Assembly (NCBI GenBank): GCA_031216915.1
Contig: JAUFNR010000047.1
Location: 1 to 64,000 of the forward strand
Origin: Pictodentalium vernedei
Lineage: Eukaryota > Mollusca > Scaphopoda > Dentaliida > Dentaliidae
Direction: 5' to 3'
DNA length: 64,000 bases
A program made the translations under genes and the position numbers. How positions within the stretch are numbered: the first letter of the stretch is position 1; every line of letters starts with the position of its first letter. The notes beneath the pieces were generated by a model. That model was given only the letters and a program-made list of their open reading frames with translations. It ran no database searches and was not told where the DNA came from. Shown here piece after piece: positions 8,188 through 19,981 of this stretch.

Positions 8188-11100
8188 GTATACTCCTCCT
8201 AACTTTTCAGTTCTATTGGATGAGCTTTCACTTATATTGTTCAGCTATCACACAATGGTTGTCATTGGTCATTTAAACTAAAGGAGAGTACGTTTTTGAA
8301 CAAATCCAATTTTCAATTTCTTTTTGAGGAATCTGGGGCGCAGATTTCCGATGTGTGTGTTTATTATACCCAAACTCTCAGACAATCACGATCACAGCCC
8401 TTCAGCGGATGACTCGGTTGAACTATATTTGGTCCCGCCAATTCTTTCACCCCCCCCCCCCCCAAACAAAACACACACACACATATATAAGCTAGCGACG
8501 GAGGAGAGCATTTACTCAACAGCTGATGCGTCTGTGTTTATAAGAGTGCACGCGAGTGTATATTTGATGCGGTCTGGAAACTACAGTAGTGTTGTTAACT
8601 GGTGGTGGACACGTTATGCTTTACTGCTTAAATATTACCCTGTGGCCAACGCACCGTGTGTTACTTCTGTTACTTCTCTGAAGGGACAACGTAATTGTAC
8701 AAAATAAGCTAAACTTCATTTTGTTATGTTTTGTAGCAATGGTTTAGGCATGAATACTGGGTGGGTGTGATCTCAAATAACACTAAACAATTAGATGGTG
8801 GTTCATTGCTGAGTCTTTGGAACTTTGAAACGGCTTTTCCAAAAAGTTGTGCTCCCTACAAGAGAGTGCCCACGCATATTCAGAAATCTCAATGAAATTG
8901 ATATATGGGCGATTCTGTACTCTAGAAACATGCGTAGCGTGACTGAGAATAGTTTGGATGTTTGGACAAGAATATGGACAGGGGGAAAAAATGACTGTCA
9001 ATTTGGTAAAATTTCACAAATTTTCGAAAATGCGCTTTTTTATAAACAAAATTTTTAATGGGTAAAAAGGGTCTTTCTCTTTATTGAGATGTTCTGGATT
9101 TTGGCTCGGAACATCTGCACTTCATTTTCATTCTTTTTGGGGATATTTGTGTTCAAATTTTGGCCCCGGGCGATGAGATTTTGTAACAAATAAGTGCCAA
9201 CATCAGTCAGTTGTTACTATTTAAGGTAACTCTGAATCTAAGGACGAGGTTTGTCCGGTATGGATGACTGAACAGACCTCCCCTCTCTCAAAAAATCGTC
9301 TGCTCAGTCATTACGCTGGTTAAAATTGTAAGCTATCACAGCTTTGTTTCTGTCGATTTTTATTAAAAGCTAGCATAGTTTTTCCAACACCGCTCATGTA
9401 CTCGAAAATGGGCGTTATTATCTCCTCTGGAAACATAATGAAGGAGGTATTACGATTTAAAGTTCTCTATTTATTTAATGTTTTGCCACAGGAGAACAAA
9501 TCGGGCTGTAGCTCAGTAAGTTCAGGCGTTCACTTAGCTGAGTGAAACGTGCGTTGTCAATGCGACGTGAGTTCAAAACCCACCGCTTCTTAGAATTTAT
9601 TCATTATCCTAACACATGCAATTTTCGCTTTGTTCTAGTTGCATCTTCATGTTTGGTGCATGTTTTCGCAAATTAGCTGGTCGAAAGGCTGGGATCCTCC
9701 ACAATCAGTATATTTAAACAAAAATGTTGGGGAAACAACCAATTGCCCAAAACAGACAGACCATTTCTCTTTGGGTCATATTGTATAATTAGGGACGCTA
9801 TTACGTTGCAAATATTAAAAGTCAAATAACGAGATGAACATGACTGCCTGTTGATGTTTTTTTTGTCTGTTCAGCACCACCGTCTGCCAGATTTAATGTT
9901 TCATTGAAATAAAAGATTGCGAATATTGTTTACTGTGCCTCATAAATAACCCTTGTGACGAACTAAAAGAGTATATGCACTGACACTGTTTTATTACCAC
10001 CATAAGCAATGCATGTCATCTCCGTTATGTCAGTAGTGGGGGACCTTAATTTCAGCAGTCCAAGTGGGAGCGCTTTGGAGCATTGTGCAAATGCGTACAA
10101 CACTTTAATGATACACTTGCCTTCAACAGTTGCTAGCCTTGCGTGTGTCGGTTTAGTAAATTTGGAAGTACGGAAGTAGATAGCTGCTGCAAGATGGTTC
10201 TCTCTGCGCTATCCGTCCTCTTTCACCCGACACAATTCAAATCAGGTTGTTGGAAGAGTCGCGATACCCCAATAATAAGCAAACAAGTGCATTCCACCAC
10301 AACAAACTTTAAATATTCGGTGTATTTTGAGCTGAAAGATTTAATTTCACAGAAAGACAGGTATAATGGCTTTGCTTATAAGTTAGACAACGTTTGGAGC
10401 TAAACAGGGGCGATGGACCGGTCTCATGATTCCATGTGCTAGAGTCTGTCATTTACGAACAGCATGCTCTCAAAGTATGCGTTTGAAAGGTTGGGTGCAG
10501 GGGGGGGGGGGGGCGTTTTATTTCAGTTTCACATATTTTTATCTAAAGGGTCGTTTCATGTTGATTTTAAGCTCGCGGGTTTATCTGGAATACCTTTCGA
10601 TATCGATGTGTAGAGGGGGAAGTCACGATGGGTAGGGGAAGCGTCCACGTCACAAAAATAAGTGGTTTCACAGATGAAGTTTAGATTCCTTCGAGCATCC
10701 ACATTGGGTATTCTGGGTCCCTACTTCTTCCACTGTTTATACTGGTTCAGGGTGAATTTCATGTGTCATATTAAAGGTGAGTGGACATTTTAGAGGGAGG
10801 GATAGCGTTGATTTCAGTTTAGTTTCAGATTAGACTTGTTTCAGCATTTGGTGGGCATTCAGTTCCGCAATACGCTGGCCATAGTTTTGATCGGCTGTCA
10901 TAATGTTGGCTCCATATTGTAACCCTTGTCGTTAGAAAGTCGTGTGCAGTTTAAGAAGGGTCTCTTCTCAAACTTCCCAGATTTATTATCGCGAAGCTTT
11001 TAGCCGATTTGTGTGATTACTAGCTTTAATGGTAGGTGATTTTATGTGTTGTCAGTATTAATTCTGTGTTGAAGGTAGGTTACACAGAAAAACTGGGATT

Positions 11101-11993
11101 CGTCGGGAAGTTCAAGCGTTTCTTGTAACAGCTGAAGGTCGAAATTATGAACTCTTCTATATTGTAAGTTGCAACTTGTATACGCTAGTGTTCCAATTCA
11201 GAATTCAACGTTTATGATAATGTGAAAAAGGTGTTCACTCACTACCCAGTAACTGTTGAATGCCTTTAATAATTCAGAAGATAAGATTTCACAAGAATGA
11301 AATCATGAACAATGGAAAACTTTACATGTGCCATTTATTGGTTTAGTCAAGTAAAAAAAAAATTTCAATTTTTTCCCATGGGTACCCTTGGGAAATCTGT
11401 CAAAAAACTTCAAAATTTTTGTTCCCATTTCATGATGCAAAAATGTTCTACATATAAAAATTCCATTGTTTTAAAATTTCCTTCTGCTGAAATCACTTGT
11501 TCTCACTGAATAAATCAACTTGAAGAAAACGATGTGTATCACCGTAAATTAAACTTTTCCGTCCATGACCGCTGTAGGTTAACGCACAGTGTCACTTTTC
11601 TCTACATGATTAAATCGGGACTCGGAGATTCACTCGAATGATATATTAAACAGAAGGCAACTCTTCAAACAGAATGCATCCATATCGCATCTAAACAGAC
11701 TGAATAATCTTCAGTTCATGTTTTTAGGGTTCTATCCATTAAAAATATAGCAGTTACAGCGGTCAGAAAGAAGCTTGTCAATTCCAATCGTTTGTTTTTC
11801 AGTACTTCTACGGAGAAGCAACTTCTGCGACTTGGAAGACTACAGTATTTTCGGTTATACCTCCACAGCGCCTTCTATCCCAAAAAACGGACGTTAGTGT
11901 GCCTAAAAACAAACGATGACTTTCAGAAGCTGATTAAGATTGTTCCCTTTTGAAAAAGGGAAAGGCCTTCCTTATCTACGACTGAGAAACCCC
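8001..11993 (+). repeat. Array copy 3 (3993 bp)
   Basis: The C run is 14 bases (8450-8463, uninterrupted) and the G run is 14 bases (10500-10513). The only private change I saw is T11592 for C. Confidence 0.97.
9503..9587 (+). pseudogene. tRNA-like element, copy 3
   Basis: Identical to 5508-5592 as far as I can see. Confidence 0.5.
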
Positions 11994-14900
11994 CAATAGC
12001 AATGACACTCTTCAAATAAGGGAAATTTGAGCAATTCCCGCCTCTTGAATGTTTTTCCTCACAGGTGTCCAAGCTTGGCGGGGTTGGCTTGCCACCGAGA
12101 AGTATTTCTACATACATAATGTCGTCTATGTAGATAGCGTTGTGTAGAGTGATGAGATGGATTTGCTTTGGATACCCCAAGTATACTCCTCCTAACTTTT
12201 CAGTTCTATTGGATGAGCTTTCACTTATATTGTTCAGCTATCACACAATGGTTGTCATTGGTCATTTAAACTAAAGGAGAGTACGTTTTTGAACAAATCC
12301 AATTTTCAATTTCTTTTTGAGGAATCTGGGGCGCAGATTTCCGATGTGTGTGTTTATTATACCCAAACTCTCAGACAATCACGATCACAGCCCTTCAGCG
12401 GATGACTCGGTTGAACTATATTTGGTCCCGCCAATTCTTTCACCCCCCCCCCCCCCCCAAACAAAACACACACACACATATATAAGCTAGCGACGGAGGA
12501 GAGCATTTACTCAACAGCTGATGCGTCTGTGTTTATAAGAGTGCACGCGAGTGTATATTTGATGCGGTCTGGAAACTACAGTAGTGTTGTTAACTGGTGG
12601 TGGACACGTTATGCTTTACTGCTTAAATATTACCCTGTGGCCAACGCACCGTGTGTTACTTCTGTTACTTCTCTGAAGGGACAACGTAATTGTACAAAAT
12701 AAGCTAAACTTCATTTTGTTATGTTTTGTAGCAATGGTTTAGGCATGAATACTGGGTGGGTGTGATCTCAAATAACACTAAACAGGTGGTTCATTGCTGA
12801 GTCTTTGGAACTTTGAAACGGCTTTTCCAAAAAGTTGTGCTCCCTACAAGAGAGTGCCCACGCATATTCAGAAATCTCAATGAAATTGATATATGGGCGA
12901 TTCTGTACTCTAGAAACATGCGTAGCGTGACTGAGAATAGTTTGGATGTTTGGACAAGAATATGGACAGGGGGAAAAAATGACTGTCAATTTGGTAAAAT
13001 TTCACAAATTTTCGAAAATGCGCTTTTTTATAAACAAAATTTTTAATGGGTAAAAAGGGTCTTTCTCTTTATTGAGATGTTCTGGATTTTGGCTCGGAAC
13101 ATCTGCACTTCATTTTCATTCTTTTTGGGGATATTTGTGTTCAAATTTTGGCCCCGGGCGATGAGATTTTGTAACAAATAAGTGCCAACATCAGTCAGTT
13201 GTTACTATTTAAGGTAACTCTGAATCTAAGGACGAGGTTTGTCCGGTATGGATGACTGAACAGACCTCCCCTCTCTCAAAAAATCGTCTGCTCAGTCATT
13301 ACGCTGGTTAAAATTGTAAGCTATCACAGCTTTGTTTCTGTCGATTTTTATTAAAAGCTAGCATAGTTTTTCCAACACCGCTCATGTACTCGAAAATGGG
13401 CGTTATTATCTCCTCTGGAAACATAATGAAGGAGGTATTACGATTTAAAGTTCTCTATTTATTTAATGTTTTGCCACAGGAGAACAAATCGGGCTGTAGC
13501 TCAGTAAGTTCAGGCGTTCACTTAGCTGAGTGAAACGTGCGTTGTCAATGCGACGTGAGTTCAAAACCCACCGCTTCTTAGAATTTATTCATTATCCTAA
13601 CACATGCAATTTTCGCTTTGTTCTAGTTGCATCTTCATGTTTGGTGCATGTTTTCGCAAATTAGCTGGTCGAAAGGCTGGGATCCTCCACAATCAGTATA
13701 TTTAAACAAAAATGTTGGGGAAACAACCAATTGCCCAAAACAGACAGACCATTTCTCTTTGGGTCATATTGTATAATTAGGGACGCTATTACGTTGCAAA
13801 TATTAAAAGTCAAATAACGAGATGAACATGACTGCCTGTTGATGTTTTTTTTGTCTGTTCAGCACCACCGTCTGCCAGATTTAATGTTTCATTGAAATAA
13901 AAGATTGCGAATATTGTTTACTGTGCCTCATAAATAACCCTTGTGACGAACTAAAAGAGTATATGCACTGACACTGTTTTATTACCACCATAAGCAATGC
14001 ATGTCATCTCCGTTATGTCAGTAGTGGGGGACCTTAATTTCAGCAGTCCAAGTGGGAGCGCTTTGGAGCATTGTGCAAATGCGTACAACACTTTAATGAT
14101 ACACTTGCCTTCAACAGTTGCTAGCCTTGCGTGTGTCGGTTTAGTAAATTTGGAAGTACGGAAGTAGATAGCTGCTGCAAGATGGTTCTCTCTGCGCTAT
14201 CCGTCCTCTTTCACCCGACACAATTCAAATCAGGTTGTTGGAAGAGTCGCGATACCCCAATAATAAGCAAACAAGTGCATTCCACCACAACAAACTTTAA
14301 ATATTCGGTGTATTTTGAGCTGAAAGATTTAATTTCACAGAAAGACAGGTATAATGGCTTTGCTTATAAGTTAGACAACGTTTGGAGCTAAACAGGGGCG
14401 ATGGACCGGTCTCATGATTCCATGTGCTAGAGTCTGTCATTTACGAACAGCATGCTCTCAAAGTATGCGTTTGAAAGGTTGGGTGCAGGGGGGGGGGGGC
14501 GTTTTATTTCAGTTTCACATATTTTTATCTAAAGGGTCGTTTCATGTTGATTTTAAGCTCGCGGGTTTATCTGGAATACCTTTCGATATCGATGTGTAGA
14601 GGGGGAAGATGGGTAGGGGAAGCGTCCACGTCACAAAAATAAGTGGTTTCACAGATGAAGTTTAGATTCCTTCGAGCATCCACATTGGGTATTCTGGGTC
14701 CCTACTTCTTCCACTGTTTATACTGGTTCAGGGTGAATTTCATGTGTCATATTAAAGGTGAGTGGACATTTTAGAGGGAGGGGATAGCGTTGATTTCAGT
14801 TTAGTTTCAGATTAGACTTGTTTCAAGCATTTGGTGGGCATTCAGTTCCGCAATACGCTGGCCATAGTTTTGATCGGCTGTCATAATGTTGGCTCCATAT

Positions 14901-15979
14901 TGTAACCCTTGTCGTTAGAAAGTCGTGTGCAGTTTAAGAAGGGTCTCTTCTCAAACTTCCCAGATTTATTATCGCGAAGCTTTTAGCCGATTTGTGTGAT
15001 TACTAGCTTTAATGGTAGGTGATTTTATGTGTTGTCAGTATTAATTCTGTGTTGAAGGTAGGTTACACAGAAAAACTGGGATTCGTCGGGAAGTTCAAGC
15101 GTTTCTTGTAACAGCTGAAGGTCGAAATTATGAACTCTTCTATATTGTAAGTTGCAACTTGTATACGCTAGTGTTCCAATTCAGAATTCAACGTTTATGA
15201 TAATGTGAAAAAGGTGTTCACTCACTACCCAGTAACTGTTGAATGCCTTTAATAATTCAGAAGATAAGATTTCACAAGAATGAAATCATGAACAATGGAA
15301 AACTTTACATGTGCCCATTTATTGGTTTAGTCAAGTAAAAAAAAAATTTCAATTTTTTCCCATGGGTACCCTTGGGAAATCTGTCAAAAAACTTCAAAAT
15401 TTTTGTTCCCCATTTCATGATGCAAAAATGTTCTACATATAAAAATTCCATTGTTTTAAAATTTCCTTCTGCTGAAATCACTTGTTCTCACTGAATAAAT
15501 CAACTTGAAGAAAACGATGTGTATCACCGTAAATTAAACTTTTCCGTCCATGACCGCTGTAGGTTAACGCACAGTGCCACTTTTCTCTACATGATTAAAT
15601 CGGGACTCGGAGATTCACTCGAATGATATATTAAAACAGAAGGCAACTCTTCAAACAGAATGCATCCATATCGCATCTAAACAGACTGAATAATCTTCAG
15701 TTCATGTTTTTAGGGTTCTATCCATTAAAAATATAGCAGTTACAGCGGTCAGAAAGAAGCTTGTCAATTCCAATCGTTTGTTTTTCAGTACTTCTACGGA
15801 GAAGCAACTTCTGCGACTTGGAAGACTACAGTATTTTCGGTTATACCTCCACAGCGCCTTCTATCCCAAAAAACGGACGTTAGTGTGCCTAAAAACAAAC
15901 GATGACTTTCAGAAGCTGATTAAGAATGTTCCCTTTTGAAAAAGGGAAAGGCCTTCCTTATCTACGACTGAGAAACCCC
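11994..15979 (+). repeat. Array copy 4 (3986 bp), diverged by indels
   Basis: The C run is 16 bases (12443-12458), the longest and last uninterrupted one. The G run is 12 bases (14488-14499). A 7-nt deletion lies at ~12784 and a 5-nt deletion at ~14608. Single-base gains occur at ~14780 (G), ~14825 (A), ~15314 (C), ~15410 (C) and ~15635 (A), and A15926 replaces T. The net of -7 bp against the core matches the measured length exactly. The extra C near 15314 disrupts the 65-codon ORF found in the other copies. Confidence 0.97.
13491..13575 (+). pseudogene. tRNA-like element, copy 4
   Basis: Unchanged from 5508-5592, although the second half of this copy carries many indels. Confidence 0.5.
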
Positions 15980-18900
15980 CAATAGCAATGACACTCTTCA
16001 AATAAGGGAAATTTGAGCAATTCCCGCCTCTTGAATGTTTTTCCTCACAGGTGTCCAAGCTTGGCGGGGTTGGCTTGCCACCGAGAAGTATTTCTACATA
16101 CATAATGTCGTCTATGTAGATAGCGTTGTGTAGAGTGATGAGATGGATTGCTTTGGATACCCCAAGTATACTCCTCCTAAATTTTCAGTTCTATTGGATG
16201 AGCTTTCACTTATATTGTTCAGCTATCACACAATGGTTGTCATTGGTCATTTAAACTAAAGGAGAGTACGTTTTTTGAACAAATCCAATTTTCAATTTCT
16301 TTTTGAGGAATCTGGGGCGCAGATTTCCGATGTGTGTGTTTATTATACCCAAACTCTCAGACAATCACGATCACAGCCCTTCAGTGGATGACTCGGTTGA
16401 ACTATATTTGGTCCCGCCAATTCTTTCACCCCCCCCCCCCCTCCCAAACAAAAACACACACACACATATATAAGCTAGCGACGGAGGAGAGCATTTACTC
16501 AACAGCTGATGCGTCTGTGTTTATAAGAGTGCACGCGAGTGTATATTTGATGCGGTCTGGAAACTACAGTAGTGTTGTTAACTGGTGGTGGACACGTTAT
16601 GCTTTACTGCTTAAATATTACCCTGTGGCCAACGCACCGTGTGTTACTTCTGTTACTTCTCTGAAGGGACAACGTAATTGTACAAAATAAGCTAAACTTC
16701 ATTTTGTTATGTTTTGTAGCAATGGTTTAGGCATGAATACTGGGTGGGTGTGATCTCAAATAACACTAAACAATTAGATGGTGGTTCATTGCTGAGTCTT
16801 TGGAACTTTGAAACGGCTTTTCCAAAAAGTTGTGCTCCCTACAAGAGAGTGCCCACGCATATTCAGAAATCTCAATGAAATTGATATATGGGCGATTCTG
16901 TACTCTAGAAACATGCGTAGCGTGACTGAGAATAGTTTGGATGTTTGGACAAGAATATGGACAGGGGGAAAAAATGACTGTCAATTTGGTAAAATTTCAC
17001 AAATTTTCGAAAATTGCGCTTTTTTATAAACAAAATTTTTAATGGGTAAAAAGGGTCTTTCTCTTTATTGAGATGTTCTGGATTTTGGCTCGGAACATCT
17101 GCACTTCATTTTCATTCTTTTTGGGGATATTTGTGTTCAAATTTTGGCCCCGGGCGATGAGATTTTGTAACAAATAAGTGCCAACATCAGTCAGTTGTTA
17201 CTATTTAAGGTAACTCTGAATCTAAGGACGAGGTTTGTCCGGTATGGATGACTGAACAGACCTCCCCTCTCTCAAAAAATCGTCTGCTCAGTCATTACGC
17301 TGGTTAAAATTGTAAGCTATCACAGCTTTGTTTCTGTCGATTTTTATTAAAAGCTAGCATAGTTTTTCCAACACCGCTCATGTACTCGAAAATGGGCGTT
17401 ATTATCTCCTCTGGAAACATAATGAAGGAGGTATTACGATTTAAAGTTCTCTATTTATTTAATGTTTTGCCACAGGAGAACAAATCGGGCTGTAGCTCAG
17501 TAAGTTCAGGCGTTCACTTAGCTGAGTGAAACGTGCGTTGTCAATGCGACGTGAGTTCAAAACCCACCGCTTCTTAGAATTTATTCATTATCCTAACCAC
17601 ATGCAATTTTCGCTTTGTTCTAGTTGCATCTTCATGTTTGGTGCATGTTTTCGCAAATTAGCTGTCGAAAGGCTGGGATCCTCCACAATCAGTATATTTA
17701 AACAAAAATGTTGGGGGAAACAACCAATTGCCCAAAACAGACAGACCATTTCTCTTTGGGTCATATTGTATAATTAGGGACGCTATTACGTTGCAAATAT
17801 TAAAAGTCAAATAACGAGATGAACATGACTGCCTGTTGATGTTTTTTTTGTCTGTTCAGCACCACCGTCTGCCAGATTTAATGTTTCATTGAAATAAAAG
17901 ATTGCGAATATTGTTTACTGTGCCTCATAAATAACCCTTGTGACGAACTAAAAGAGTATATGCACTGACACTGTTTTATTACCACCATAAGCAATGCATG
18001 TCATCTCCGTTATGTCAGTAGTGGGGGACCTTAATTTCAGCAGTCCAAGTGGGAGCGCTTTGGAGCATTGTGCAAATGCGTACAAACACTTTAATGATAC
18101 ACTTGCCTTCAACAGTTGCTAGCCTTGCGTGTGTCGGTTTAGTAAATTTGGAAGTACGGAAGTAGATAGCTGCTGCAAGATGGTTCTCTCTGCGCTATCC
18201 GTCCTCTTTCACCCGACACAATTCAAATCAGGTTGTTGGAAGAGTCGCGATACCCCAATAATAAGCAAACAAGTGCATTCCACCACAACAAACTTTAAAT
18301 ATTCGGTGTATTTTGAGCTGAAAGATTTAATTTCACAGAAAGACAGGTATAATGGCTTTGCTTATAAGTTAGACAACGTTTGGAGCTAAACAGGGGCGAT
18401 GGACCGGTCTCATGATTCCATGTGCTAGAGTCTGTCATTTACGAACAGCATGCTCTCAAAGTATGCGTTTGAAAGGTTGGGTGCAGGGGGGGGGGGGGGG
18501 GCGTTTTATTTCAGTTTCACATATTTTTATCTAAAGGGTCGTTTCATGTTGATTTTAAGCTCGCGGGTTTATCTGGAATACCTTTCGATATCGATGTGTA
18601 GAGGGGGAAGTCACGATGGGTAGGGGAAGCGTCCACGTCACAAAAATAAGTGGTTTCACAGATGAAGTTTAGATTCCTTCGAGCATCCACATTGGGTATT
18701 CTGGGTCCCTACTTCTTCCACTGTTTATACTGGTTCAGGGTGAATTTCATGTGTCATATTAAAGGTGAGTGGACATTTTAGAGGGAGGGATAGCGTTGAT
18801 TTCAGTTTAGTTTCAGATTAGACTTGTTTCAGCATTTGGTGGGCATTCAGTTCCGCAATACGCTGGCCATAGTTTTGATCGGCTGTCATAATGTTGGCTC

Positions 18901-19981
18901 CATATTGTAACCCTTGTCGTTAGAAAGTCGTGTGCAGTTTAAGAAGGGTCTCTTCTCAAACTTCCCAGATTTATTATCGCGAAGCTTTTAGCCGATTTGT
19001 GTGATTACTAGCTTTAATGGTAGGTGATTTTATGTGTTGTCAGTATTAATTCTGTGTTGAAGGTAGGTTACACAGAAAAACTGGGATTCGTCGGGAAGTT
19101 CAAGCGTTTCTTGTAACAGCTGAAGGTCGAAATTATGAACTCTTCTATATTGTAAGTTGCAACTTGTATACGCTAGTGTTCCAATTCAGAATTCAACGTT
19201 TATGATAATGTGAAAAAGGTGTTCACTCACTACCCAGTAACTGTTGAATGCCTTTAATAATTCAGAAGATAAGATTTCACAAGAATGAAATCATGAACAA
19301 TGGAAAACTTTACATGTGCCATTTATTGGTTTAGTCAAGTAAAAAAAAAATTTCAATTTTTTCCCATGGGTACCCTTGGGAAATCTGTCAAAAAACTTCA
19401 AAATTTTTGTTCCCATTTCATGATGCAAAAATGTTCTACATATAAAAATTCCATTGTTTTAAAATTTCCTTCTGCTGAAATCACTTGTTCTCACTGAATA
19501 AATCAACTTGAAGAAAACGATGTGTATCACCGTAAATTAAACTTTTCCGTCCATGACCGCTGTAGGTTAACGCACAGTGCCACTTTTCTCTACATGATTA
19601 AATCGGGACTCGGAGATTCACTCGAATGATATATTAAACAGAAGGCAACTCTTCAAACAGAATGCATCCATATCGCATCTAAACAGACTGAATAATCTTC
19701 AGTTCATGTTTTTAGGGTTCTATCCATTAAAAATATAGCAGTTACAGCGGTCAGAAAGAAGCTTGTCAATTCCAATCGTTTGTTTTTCAGTACTTCTACG
19801 GAGAAGCAACTTCTGCGACTTGGAAGACTACAGTATTTTCGGTTATACCTCCACAGCGCCTTCTATCCCAAAAAACGGACGTTAGTGTGCCTAAAAACAA
19901 ACGATGACTTTCAGAAGCTGATTAAGATTGTTCCCTTTTGAAAAAGGGAAAGGCCTTCCTTATCTACGACTGAGAAACCCC
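15980..19981 (+). repeat. Array copy 5 (4002 bp), first copy with T-interrupted C run
   Basis: The C run is 13 bases (16429-16441), followed by T16442 and CCC. The G run is 16 bases (18486-18501). Private changes are a T lost at ~16148, A16181 for C, a T gained at ~16271, T16385 for C, an A gained at ~16450, a T gained at ~17014, a C gained at ~17597, a G lost at ~17664, a G gained at ~17713 and an A gained at ~18083. After 18,090 the copy matches the consensus again. The net of +4 bp agrees with its length. Confidence 0.97.
17487..17571 (+). pseudogene. tRNA-like element, copy 5
   Basis: Unchanged, although single-base indels occur nearby at ~17014, ~17597 and ~17664. Confidence 0.5.

Noticed and set aside
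8324..8707. 127-128 codon plus ORF, the longest in the window
   Set aside because: It starts on TTG, encodes the C run as prolines and the (AC)n as a THTH stretch, and is present in only some copies because C-run length sets the frame.
17526..17777. 83-codon ORF unique to copy 5
   Set aside because: It exists only because of three private single-base indels in the error-prone or diverged interval.
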